Assembly: GCA_008360975.2 (NCBI GenBank)
Contig: CM039179.1
Coordinates: forward strand, 62,472,666 to 62,536,665
DNA: 64,000 nucleotides
Source of the DNA: Lichenostomus cassidix
Lineage: Eukaryota; Chordata; Aves; Passeriformes; Meliphagidae
Reading direction: 5' to 3'
The notes below the pieces were generated by a model, which was not told where the DNA came from, ran no database searches, and worked only from the letters and a program-made list of their open reading frames with translations. Made by a program: the position numbers and the translations under genes. Of the stretch, positions 48,480 through 59,604 are shown one piece after another; within the stretch, counting starts at the first letter, position 1; every line of letters starts with the position of its first letter.

Positions 48480-49200
48480 TATTTTTCTTAGGATCTCACT
48501 AACAACTTTTGCCAATTTCAAGTATATTTGCATTTCTTTCTTGAACTCTTTCCTGTTTCTCAATAGTATTTTTAAAAATGTGAACATTAAAGCTGGACCT
48601 GTGCTCCTTTCACTATTAATATTCCAAGGAACAGTGGGCATCTACCTTTCCATCCTTGTGTTTTATAGTCCCCTGCTTGCAAATACCAAAATCCCATTTT
48701 CTCTTTTTGTCTCTTTTTTGCATTGCATGGGCAACTCTTGTGCAGCTCAGCTGGTTATCACCCATGACCTCTAAATCCTCTTCTAAATCTTTATTTCTAA
48801 AACACTGCCCAGTTCTTCAGGGTACAAACTATCTGGGATATTCAGAGTTATGTTTAACTGTACATGAAAATATGTTTGGGTTTTTTCTAAAGAGGTCAAG
48901 TTACCATACAAATTAGATTTCATGTAGAACAGATCTGCTTTTCTCATTATTTACCAGTCTATGATTTTTGTGTCATCTGCACACTTTGCAAGGAATGGAT
49001 GTAGATTTTTTATGCTGGATCACAGAGAAATATATTAAATAATGAAAGCAAATAAAAATGGGCCTCCTGTAAAATATCCCCACTGTAACAGCACTCTCCA
49101 TTGAGTTCCTCTGGGGACTCCTCATTTTTTCCTGTGTTTATTATGTGCTACACTGTCTTTCTAGAAGATCAATTTTCTGACATGTTGTGCCATGCTGAAC
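48480..49200 (-). mobile_element. long ancient CR1-type LINE fragment, RT/3' ORF2 region (antisense)
   Basis: A diverged antisense copy of CR1-type ORF2. The clearest anchors are GCAGCTCAGCTGGTTATCACCC with CATGACCTCTAAATCCTC (48738-48780), corresponding to the CR1 'cagctt..gtccaccagcac..ccaggtcc' region; TTTTTGTGTCATCTGCACACTTTGC (48964-48988); GGATCACAGAGAAATATATTAAATAATG (49017-49044); and 'gggcctcctgtaaaatatcccc' with GTAACAGCACTCTCCATTGAG further on. The 5' part (48480-48720) follows the same consensus more loosely. The plus-strand frame at 48472-48774 is a shadow. At about 720 bp it is the longest LINE relic here, and its divergence suggests great age. Confidence 0.75.
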
Positions 49201-50504
49201 TTGGACATTAGCAGGAGTGTATGTCATTGGAAGAGTTGTGTAAGATGGTGAACCTTTGTAGCTGCTAAAAACACCCTGCTGAGTTTGGGAATATAAAGTA
49301 CTGAATTAGAACTGAATGTTATCCAATGTACCCATCAATACACCATTTTCCACCTGTTGCAAAACAGCCCTATTCTGCATCACTGCCAAAGCCCTTATCT
49401 TTTTTCTCTGCTCTGATTATTGTCTTACACTTATGGGAATTGTGTTTATAATATCTGATGTGTTTATAACCTTAGTGATATAAGCTGGGAATACATACTT
49501 GGTGCTTTGATACTTGGCTACTAAAGGCATTACATTATTCTTTGCACCTATCAAAGTGTTTTCCGTTGCATTTGAGTTTTACTCTGGAAGGGTAGTTGTT
49601 TTTCTTATGTAGGTAGAAGAACAGAAAGAGTTCCCAGTGTTTAAGAGCAGAAGCAGTTAGAGCTGGAAGTGTGACTGGTGTGCTGCAGTACCACAAAGTG
49701 ATACTCCCCTGCAAATTACACCCATGTGGAGGATGTGAAATCGTGTCTGAAGTTCAGTCTACTCTTCTTGAAAGGGTGCCATTTTTTTTTGTACCATCTT
49801 CCTACTTACCTGACTTACCTGCACGAAATATCAAAATTTCCTATGAAAAATCTAGGCTGTTGACAACTTTGAAATTATTAAATTATGATTGTGTTAGTGG
49901 TTTACAGTCAGATGACACAAAGCTGATATTTTACTTTCAGCTAACCAACGGGAGGGGTGGGTCTGTGAGGAAACATTTACTAAATTATCTGAGCTGCAGA
50001 TCACAGTGTCTGTGCGTGAGGTCCTGCGGGCTCTGCTTCTCTCATGTCTTTTCAACAGGAGATGATAACTGTGATCATATCCAGGCTTGCAATGCCAGCT
50101 TATAGCATGTGAGACCATGGGCTGACCAGCACAGCTGCAAAACCATTGGGGGATTTCAGTTCAAAGGCTGCCTTGAGACACCAGGTAGAGAACTAGCAGA
50201 GTTCAAGGTACCCCATGCTGGTATTTGGCAGCAGAGAATGGGTTTGGTGGCCACCAGTGTGGAGTCTGTGTGGGAGATGTCTGCTAGAAGCTTGTTTTGG
50301 GGTCATTCTCTAGGAGACTACAGTGTTTAATATCTTTCACTTGTCCTGGTTTCTCTGAGACCTGGATTCAACTGTCAAGAAGCGATGGAAAACCCATGCA
50401 TTAGTATTTACTGAGGAAACCCCTGTTGAGGCTGGTTGTATGTAGAGAAGGCATGTGATGCTAAAGGCTCAGGCTGGAAGGAGTATGTGTTCATCGTCAT
50501 GTAG
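49201..50504. other. unique non-coding sequence with a 144-codon frame
   Basis: A plus-strand frame at 49671-50105 would encode 144 residues, cysteine-rich near its C-terminus. I recognise no family, and a 74-codon frame overlaps it on the other strand. Without conservation or transcript evidence I do not call it a gene. Confidence 0.55.
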
Positions 50505-50620
50505 TTGTGGTACTTAGGGACATGGTTTAGTGGTGGACTTGGCAGTGCTGGGTTAGTGGTTGGACCTGATGATCTTAGAGGTCTTTTCCAGCATAAAATA
50601 TTTTATGATTTATGATTCTA
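50505..50620 (+). mobile_element. CR1 LINE, 3'-end fragment (sense)
   Basis: A well-preserved avian CR1 3' terminus in plus orientation: TTAGGGACATGGTTTAGTGG, TGGACTTGGCAGTGCTGGGTTA, TGGTTGGACCTGATGATCTTAGAGGTC, TTTTCCAGCATAAA, and a decayed double terminus TTTTATGATTTATGATTCTA at 50600-50619. It is truncated to just over 100 bp, as is usual for CR1. Confidence 0.88.
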
Positions 50621-52929
50621 CCCTGCCCCTTCATATCAGTCTTGCAGGTTGTTTCCAAAGGCTACCAGTGACGTAGGAAAGTGATCAACCATAAGGGTTC
50701 ACAGGATTGTGCATGACATGACTGAGTGCAGGAAGCTCATATACAGCAGACATAATATGCAAGATTTGTACAGGGGAATAACCCCTCCACTGGAAAATTC
50801 AAAATTGAAAGGAGTGGAAGGAGCCAGCTCCCTGGTCAGCGAGGAGAGAAACTCTCTGATTTCAAAAAGAGATATAGCTTTAAGAAATAAGGCAGAGAGG
50901 AAACTCTTTTTCTCCAGAGTAGCCTTGGGCTAAAGTCAGCTCATAGAAAACAAACCAAGGCCATGTGTCTTACATATCCAATGCAGAGCCCTGAAACAAC
51001 CCACAGTCATGGATCAAAAGCGAAAGTGCTCATTGTTTGCACAGTTTGCTGAATACTTCAAATACAGCCATGTATGAATCCACGGAAAGCAACGAAAGAG
51101 AAAACAGTTGTTCAGGAGAACAGTTCATTAGGATTAATTTCTCTGGTTGTATTCCTTCTTTCGAGTTCTCTGGTCTGGAGTGTTGTTAGAAATATTTTAA
51201 AAGCTGGATACAAAATCTAGCTCATCCCTGTGTAGATATCCAGCCTTAAGGCTTTCATCACATTATGGTGCCATGAGATCCTGGTTTTTAAGGTTGCCCT
51301 GATGTATGGGCATGTTGACACTCATCCTCTGTGATCTGGTGATGCTTCAGATCACTACTTGCAGGCCCCTGGTTTCTTACCAGGTCTTTTCTATTTGCAT
51401 AAGAAAAGACTTCCTATTTAAAAACCTTCTCTAACCTGCAAATTAGTGCAGATGAATGGCCTCTTGTTGGAACTGGAGTGGTTATCCTAGTTCCAACAAT
51501 AGCACAACCAATGCCAGATTTTAAACCCTCATAATGCATATAATTGTGTGATATTATACCAGAGGGGAAATTTGTTCTGTAGTCCAGCTGGTGATCAGCT
51601 TTACATTGAGGTATGGAGATTGGATATCCCTTGAAACTTTATCCTGGTTAACGTAACTACAGCTGGTATTTTGTGGTATAACAATTCAACCCTTACTCCT
51701 GAGCACAGTCCCATTGGGACAGACCTGGAAGTCCTCACTTGGAGTTTACTCAGGCAGAACTTTTGCCACCTTCAGTTGAAGTTTTGACCCAATAAATTCC
51801 GAGTGTGAGCACCAGAAGGTGATCCACCAGCATTTCTTTGTTTGTTGGACGGTGTTTTTTCACTTGAATAAGGTTTAGTAGATCAAATCCCAAACTAGGC
51901 ATAATTACCTGCTAGAAATGTAGGAACCACTCAGCTGTATTTTACTAATAGCTCAACTACACTAATATCCCAGAATAACTGACAGCAGCTACAACACTTC
52001 TATGGAGGCCACTCTTAACTCAGCATTCTGTGCTAAGTCTGCTTATACCTGCTTATTCTCTACGATCACATTAACCAGTCATTAATGGATGGCTGATAAA
52101 CAGAGCCATATCCATTTGCAGTTGCTCCCTTCTGCATCACCACTTTTCAGTATGCTTGTTCCTACTATTCCTTTTGCCTCTAAATCTCTTTTTGAAACTT
52201 CTGAATTAAATTTGAAGCGTTTACTTTGATGGATATTTCCAAAAGATGAACTGGCTGTCATGAAAATTTCCCTCATATATCACCCTCCTTTTTTTTAAAT
52301 TTTAATTTTAGTGAAAATAAAATTCAAAATTTTTTTTTAAATTAAATTGCAACAGTATGGTTGTTTTTGTGTTTAGCCATTTTGAGAAAAATCTGCTTTC
52401 CCATAAAAAGTGAAACAGCTCAATACTTGACAAAAAATATATGAAAAACAATGCCAGCTGACAGGAAATAAGATTCTTCCTTAACTTTCATTCTGACTGT
52501 TAAAAAAATTTGGCTTGAAAATGCATTTTGAAATTCAATTTGAAAAATTAAAAATGTCAATGACACTATTTTTTTTAATCGAGTGGAAACAGGGCTGGAA
52601 CTCTTTAAGAGCAAACAGAACAGAAGAAGTTCTTCCCTAAGAAAACAGTTAAATCTGTGTGCTGTGGATATATTTATTTCAAAGATGTGTGGTAGCAGTA
52701 ATCTTTAGAAGGTATTTAGGAATTGCAAACAAATCTGTCTTCTTTCACTTGTTGCATTTTGCTTCATATTGAGTGCATTTTTTTCGTCTAGAAGAGTATG
52801 CATAGAAACATATTCTTGGACTTCTACACACACTGCACTTTTTATATATCTCTACCATATGTTTTCCTTTGTCCATTGTAAAATAAATGGTCCTGTTTAT
52901 TCTTTTTTTACTTATATCTCCTGTAGAAA
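50621..52929. other. unique non-coding sequence
   Basis: No gene recognised; frames are all under 75 codons. It contains a perfect 9-bp-arm inverted repeat around an octamer motif (51384-51410) and an imperfect hairpin that resembles an ancient palindromic interspersed repeat (51746-51794). Confidence 0.55.
51384..51410. other. inverted repeat with octamer in the loop
   Basis: GTCTTTTCT and its exact complement AGAAAAGAC (9-bp arms) flank the 9-base loop ATTTGCATA, which contains ATTTGCAT, the reverse of the POU-factor octamer ATGCAAAT. The structure is directly visible. It may be a chance hairpin or a regulatory site. Confidence 0.85.
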
Positions 52930-53065
52930 TTCCCTCCCACACTATTAATTCTTTGAATCATTTTCATTGCAGCATTTGGAACCTTTTAAATGTCTTCTAT
53001 GTCTTGTTAAACAGGATCAAAAAGAACTCCAGTGCTGTAGCTGAGAGCACATCTTCAGCCTTTCC
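52930..53065 (-). mobile_element. probable ancient CR1-type fragment (antisense)
   Basis: 'TCTTTGAATCATTTTCATTGCAGCATTTGGAACC' (about 52951-52984) followed by TTCTATGTCTTGTT and AAGAACTCCAGTGCTG follows the CR1 antisense region 'accattttcattgc.cttctctgtacc...gaactgcacacagtactccag'. Similarity is moderate and the limits are uncertain. Confidence 0.48.
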
Positions 53066-53104
53066 ACAGCGTAACAGTCTAGATTATGTTTCATTCTTTT
53101 TATA

Positions 53105-53152
53105 ACAAAAAAAAAAAAAACCCAAAAAAAGGAAAAAGAAAAAAAGAAAAAG
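53105..53152. repeat. A-rich low-complexity tract
   Basis: Fourteen or more A, then CCC, then A/G-mixed runs (AAAAAAAGGAAAAAGAAAAAAAGAAAAAGC). It is simple A-rich sequence. It lies close to the end of the probable CR1 piece, but CR1 does not end in poly-A, so the two are probably unrelated. Confidence 0.9.
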
Positions 53153-56100
53153 CTTAGCAATTTTGTGCAATGAGTTACCTCAAAAACACTATCATAATGA
53201 AAATGCAGGAGAGGTGGGGCTTGCAGACTGGTTGGGTCAGATCAAAACTCACCATAGCCTAAGATTTTTTTGAGCAGGAGCAAACAGTGGCTGAGCTGGA
53301 AGAGCAGAGAGCAGGGCAGGATGGAGAGATGCTTCCTCCCACTACCCTGCCCGCAGTCTGTCTCAGGTTGCAACTAAGCCATCATTTTTACAGCCACTAA
53401 TGGCCTATTCTCCACTAATCCTGGTAATCCCTTTTTGACCACTTTTATACCTTTGCCTTCCACAAACCTCTTTTGCAATCAGTTTACAGGACTTGGCCTG
53501 CACTGCATGAAAAACTACATCTTCATTTGCTTCATGGTTTAATGGATGCCCCTTGGATCTGGTACTGTGAGAAGCAGTGATATCATTCCCCATCTACCTC
53601 TGTTACACCATTTGGGATTTTATTTTGTTCCCCATCCCTTTTATCATTTTCTTAAAGAGCTGAAAGGTTCATACAGTCCCAGGAGCTAAATGTAAAAGTA
53701 AATCTCTAACGAGGTAGGAAAGCAAAGGACAGAAATAAAATTCTGATTTACTGAATGTGCTGTGATGGATGTGATTAAATTCTTGAGAGTAAAAACTAAT
53801 TGGACTTAATTGCGAGTCCAGTTACTCTAGTAGAAACATATGTAGAGTTAATATATTTGGCTGGTATACTCTGTGGAGGTTATGATGGCCAGTGGAAAGA
53901 TATAAAAGAACTTGGCAGTGTAAACAATACAATTCATTGAACTAAATATTTTGGATAAATCAAAAGGCACTGGAATTCACGTTTAAGCACAGGACTCCAT
54001 GGAAATCTGAGGAAAATTCTGATGTTGAAGAGTGTACCAGAAGGTGGAAAAGAAAAGAAGACTAAAAAACTCCCTTGAAATAATTTCCAGTTTACTTTTG
54101 TTTTCTGAAAGCTTTGATGCTTAGTTGTGCTGTCTGTGAACCTCTCACTGGCTTTCTAAATGAATGGTGTTACCCTCAGCATTCATGGATGGTTTTGATT
54201 CATAGAATGTCATATTTTCCAGGGCGTTGAACTACACCAGCATGGGCACATGCAACACAGCCCTGCAACAGTCAGGATGGCATATTTCTGTGAGCATTTT
54301 GGAACTGATATTGGTGCCATTTGACTTGTTAAGGATGGCGATATCTATGCAGCAGCCACACTTGCACACGGTCTTGCTGAGAAATTTCACATTGAGAGAT
54401 ATGCATTTGTTCATACTAAATGCTTAAGTAACTGTCAGCCTAGGAGCTCTCTTCAGTCTCTCTAATGTTTGTCCTTCAGTAGTGTATTGTAATTTTGAAT
54501 CAAGTACTAAATTCTCTCTGCAGGCCAAATTTTTCAGCACTTACCAAACACTAATTGCCAACTCCCTAAGTAAAATCTTTCTGCTAAATGCATGCATTAC
54601 ACATTAAAAAACAATCTAAATAGGGCATATCTTAGGATTTAGCAGGGAGTTGGCTGAAGTGTCTCATGATTGCTTTTCAGTCTTCAAGAAAATTATTCAG
54701 AAGGAAAGGAAACAAAATATCATAAAGCAAGAAAGGGAGGATAGGCCTGGGCTGCATTACAATGAACTCAACAGGCTCCCTGGAGAAAGCTAAGGAAACT
54801 GGTACTGTGCTAATTCCCTGCCAAATCCTGCCCTTCAAAATGATGGAGAGGTGCTCACCTTTCACCAATTAGAGGAACAAAGCCAAAGAGAGGTTTAAAT
54901 ATATCTTGGAGCACATGAGAGCCTCATGTCAGCAGTGGTAGTGCTTAAGTTGCAGGAAAGGGACAGGTTCATCCAGCTGGAGCATAGAAAAATGGACAAA
55001 TTTCCCCAGAATAAGCACGGACTAGCAGCATGACACAACATATCATGTACGTAGCCAGATCTGTGCCCTGCACAAGGTGTCTGATGCACTAATATGCTTA
55101 TCTTACCAGTGTAAAGCTTGGAGGAAACTGGGGCCCCAGAACTGCATGGACTCCGTGGAAGTGGACCAGGGCTAGAAGGTGGCATCTGCAGAGGGCATGA
55201 GGGCCACACTCCAAGACTGTGACTGAGCCCCTGTGATCCACAGGGGGACCAGGCAGGGCAGCTGCAGCTCCCTGTAAGGCACCCATCTGCTCCCTCCTCC
55301 AGGCATGGAGGCTGCCCTTGGCATGCTGTCAGGGAGCCAAAGGTGGGGAGGTTATAGCCTTGGCCATGGGTGTGAGGAGGTGCTGGTAAAGAGCAGGTTT
55401 CAAGGGCAGATCCAGGGTGTTTGTGCAGAGGATGCAGAGTCCCTTACACTTGAGAAGCAGCTCCTCAAGCCCTGTGACTGCTTTGGTAATGCTCAGGTAA
55501 TTTATCAGTGAGGCACTGGTCTTAGAACACTTTTTCCTCTCCAGCAGGAAAATGATTACCTATCCAGCTATTGGAAACATTAAAAAAATTCATGCTAATG
55601 AATCTCTTTCTGTTGCCTTCATTATTGTGTGAACCACAACAATTTCGAAGATACAAGTATTTTCCATCAAGACTATGAATAACAGCACTTGGCAAAACAT
55701 CCCTATAACAAAGAATAAGGCTCCAACTTTTTTAGTGACTTTACATACAATGTGCCTTAATTACTGGCAAGCATGTCAAGAGTCTATTCCCACATGTGTC
55801 AACACTTTCTTAATACACTATAATTCATCATGTTAGTATGGCAGAAACAAGGTACTCTACATCTTTACACACATCCTTCTCCAACTTCTAGTCCTGAACT
55901 GTGTATTAAATGAACAGAAACTCTTCATCTAGCAAACAAAGAACAGACCAGAGCATCGAAACAGTAAGGTCCCCTGAGTCAATCAAAGTCATACATCACA
56001 GAGCACTTTATCATATTCTTCACAACACTGTCTAAATCCAAGAAGCACTGTTTTATTGTCAAAAGGACATTCACTTAATAACAGCAGTAAATCCAGAAAG

Positions 56101-59100
56101 GCAGGCTAATTTTAGACAGAAAACTTGGCTAAGAGAGAACCCTATCGTTTCCCACTCCTGACATTTTTATTCATTGAGTTCATTTTCATGCTAGTTGTGT
56201 GATTAAATGCAGATAGGGATTTATTTCCTTTTAATAAAAAAATACACTATTCTGAAAAAAGCCAAAATTGCAAATAAGGGACCTGATCCTTTTCCCACAG
56301 AAATAAACAATAGTTTTGTTGTTGGCTTCAGCGATGACAGGAATCAAATCCATGAATCTCTGCTGGAAGAAAAGGTTAAAATTCCATTGGAAAAATCTTC
56401 TTGGACCATACATTAACTCTGGCAGTTCTGAGGGCAACCAAGAACCAGCACGATTTCTTTTCTATTCTGCCTGCATGTATGGGCAAATGTATGTGGCGGT
56501 ACAGGGAGCCATTTCATAAAGAAGCGAGTGAAAATAAATCTGTCCTCAGTGTGTTGAAGTGAAAAGTTTTATTTGCACTCATAAACCAAAGTGCTTGCTG
56601 TATTTTTGCATTGCAGTTTTATTACCAACAGTGATACAATCTCCCTTCCTTATGCATAGATACTTGTACAGAGCCAAGAATCTTAGATGAAGGGAAGAGG
56701 TACCATGTAGTGAAAGTAAACAGCAGAAATGCTGAGTCTTTTGAAGAACTGGATTTGAGCTCCAGAGACAGTGTATATATTCCCTATTAGGCACTCTATC
56801 AAAAGTAACTGGGTTTCATATGCATTCAGAACAGGATCCAATTCTTTTCTCAGGTAGCAATTACTTGGGTAGAAATTGCTTGAATTCCACTAATGACCAA
56901 TTTTTGGTCTTGTTTATGCCACTTTAAATCTGCTAGGACTGTGCTGAATCAGCTGAGCTATTCTGTAGTAACAAGCTTGAAAGACATTTTAAAAGGTGGT
57001 TCTCAGAGAACCGGGTATTTTAAAAATGATTTGTGTTCTTCCAGAGGCAAAATGAAAAACAAATTTAGTAAAAGTGAAAAATATAGTTTCCTTCATGCTG
57101 TATATTACTCTGCACTGGCAGTGCAAAAGCAGCTGTATTTCTACCATAGCTGTCCTGACTGAACAGGCTTTGTGGCAGGAGAACAGGACAAGAACTCCTC
57201 TGCCTACTTTCTCATCTGTTCCACAGATGCTTCTTACAGCTTTTCAGTTACTGTATGGTAGCAGGCAAATCTAGGCAAATAGTTCCTAATAAGAAACTCA
57301 ATAAATTTTACCTCCTCTCTTCTGTTCGCAAAGTTTCCGTCATCTGACCACAATTTTCTTTCATTCGCTCATTATTGAAATTTATTTGGAGTGATTCATC
57401 AGATCATTTCTATGAATAATTCTTGGTCTGCAGCTTGTTTGCAATCAGTTGGTCACGAGTATATTGATACTTGAAATTCAAGCTCTTTTGGCCGCATGCA
57501 AAGAATGATCCCTAAATGACTATGTTTAACATTCAGAATCTTTTTTCTAAAGCAATTTCTCCAGTACAAGTCCCGACTTTGCACAAATATTCTGCATTAT
57601 TAATTTTAGGAGATTTTGGGTGACCATTTCTTGCTGCAGAAGTATAATGTTCAAGTATTCACAAAAAACAAAAGCAAGAGGATTTGCAAATGTGGGTCAG
57701 GCCAAATTTCTGTCCATACTCAAGGAATGTTTTCAGGACCTCATGCAGAAGTGACAAACTTATGTTGCAGCTTTGGCATTATTCTGCTCCTAATTAATTT
57801 CACTGTAGTTCTACAATTGATGTGAGAGAATGATAAGCCTATTCTTAAGCACAGATGCAGATGTTTTCTGGCTTCTGTGCATGTGTTCATCCACAGACTC
57901 TTTATAATACGTGCAAAAAGTGTGTATTATCATCACTTCATGTGTAAAACACATTATGAAAACACTAGTGTATTTGATCCAAAGTAAGGCACACACATAA
58001 TATAATGTGGTTTGGACCCAAATGTGTTTACTGCGTCTGCCAGAACTTAAAATGACAACAGAGCTTATTTCTTAGGCCAATTGTTTGATTAAACAGGAAC
58101 ATCCCAAGCATTCCTGCAGTTTCTAAATGAGTTGATAGAAGGTTTGGAGTATTTTTCAAATGTGTGATTCAGTGAACAGAGAGATATGGAAGGATTCTTC
58201 AGGATAAAGATGAGCTTTGAAAGGCTTTGTCCCTCCCCTACAATGCCTTTCTGGAAAAAGCTTTCTCAGGATGGTTGGGTGTTTCTTGCACTATTGAATA
58301 GGATTGCCAGGAGTCCATTCCTCAAGGCACTGACTGCAGCCAGGTTCTGCTCTGTTCTGTACATGGTAAAGCTATGTTGCTTAGCTTTCAAAATATAAAA
58401 TAACCTATTCATCTCAACTCTCAAATGCTACATTTAATCCTGTTATTGTCTTTACTAGATCACTAGGTAACTGTCAAAGCAAAACATTCCTCTATCAAAC
58501 AGGTCTATACTCCCTTGTATGTGATAGAGACCGTAGAGAAGAAAGATACTTTCCCTCACTCTCCTCATCAGGCTTAACTGAAAAATATTCACCTTTTTTT
58601 TCTTCTCCATGGAATTAATATTTTTTCATTGTGTGTGCTGATAAATGTTGTCTGGCAACTCTCTATGAGTTTTCAGCAGCAACTGGAAACTGCACACATC
58701 AGAAATCTCTACTACAGACAAGCTGATTACAGCCCTTGCCCCTTGACGAGGATTGTCTGGTCTAATGAATGTGAGCTATTTCACTTCTACCAAAGGAAAA
58801 TTATTGCTTGTGATTCCTTGGGTAGTAGTAGTTCCTTCCAACCATGTGTGTTTCCTTACACAAGCCCTAACAACCTACAGAGCCCACGAGTCTGATTCCC
58901 ATTTACACCAAAGGCAGTGTAAGTAAACACCTTCAGGTACCTTATAAATTACACTTAGAAGCTCTTTCTGTTGGTAAGCTTATAAGGTAGCTTTAATGTA
59001 ACAGAGAGCCAGGCACTATTGACCTTAGGTCTATGACAAATTCAGTCACTATATGTCAGCTGGAGAATAGGCAGAGCAGGAACTCATTGCCCTTCTTCAC

Positions 59101-59169
59101 AGTATTATGGTGACATTGGTCCTCTCGAGCTTCCCTGTTTTGGGATACAGATATGTTGTCATTTAGGAA
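53153..59169. other. unique non-coding sequence
   Basis: About 6 kb with no supported gene. The longest frame is 104 codons on the minus strand (54895-55209) in a GC-richer patch. The stretch 57330-57520 is AT-rich with octamer/SOX-like words (GCATGCAAAGAATG) and no repeat character. No recognisable mobile element apart from possible very short relics. Confidence 0.6.
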
Positions 59170-59604
59170 TGGCACTCCCAAATTTAGTGTTCCCACAGAT
59201 TCTCCAAACCACATGCTGCTCACTTGCTCTCTCCCCTCTCTTCCCCTGCAACAGGCTGGAGAGGAGAATTGGAGGCACGAAAGGTGAAAATGACGAGCTC
59301 AGATAGGAACAATTTACTGGAAACAGCAATGAGGTACAAAAGCCAACAGTAACAGCAGAGTTGTTAATATAAAATTGTACAAGACAGGCAAATGATTCAC
59401 ACGTGACTCCTCAGAACCGGTGTTACCCGACCCCTCCCTCTTCCACTCTTACTTGACTGGAAGGAACCCCTTCTGCCCAAAAGATAGTCCCTTCCTCCCA
59501 TCCCCAGCAATGCCATGAGGTGGTGTAAAATAACTTCTGGGTCCTGTCTATGCCACCTCATGGCTACGGCAAAAATTAACCCTGTGCTGGCCAGAACCAA
59601 GACA
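59170..59604 (-). mobile_element. avian endogenous retrovirus solo LTR, 435 bp
   Basis: A second LTR in minus orientation, of a different but related avian family. On the plus strand it starts TGGCACTCCC at 59170 and ends AACCAAGACA at 59604, giving the required TG...CA ends. It is flanked by AGGAA (59165-59169) and AGGTA (59605-59609), a 4-of-5 match to a 5-bp target duplication, which suits an ERVL-like element. Read on the minus strand it opens TGTCTTGGTTCTGGCC..., continues to a variant polyadenylation signal AGTAAA (59313-59318), then 'TTCCTATCTGAGCTCGTCATTTTCACC' and 'CCTCCAATTCTCCTC', the usual 3' order of this family. No internal retroviral sequence or second LTR is nearby. A 67-codon frame inside it is not a gene. 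Confidence 0.82.
59313..59318 (-). promoter_or_regulatory. variant polyadenylation signal AGTAAA in LTR
   Basis: AGTAAA on the minus strand (TTTACT on plus), a single-base variant of AATAAA at the position expected for the R region of the LTR. It is probably decayed from the canonical form. Confidence 0.45.

Noticed and set aside
50342..50353. TGTCCTGGTTTC as the start of a third LTR
   Set aside because: The first 12 bases match the common avian LTR start, but the sequence diverges at once and no LTR body or TG...CA partner follows.
54198..54225. TTCATAGAATGTCATATTTTCC as another CR1 terminus
   Set aside because: It resembles a CATAGAAT terminus for a few bases only, and no CR1 body follows.
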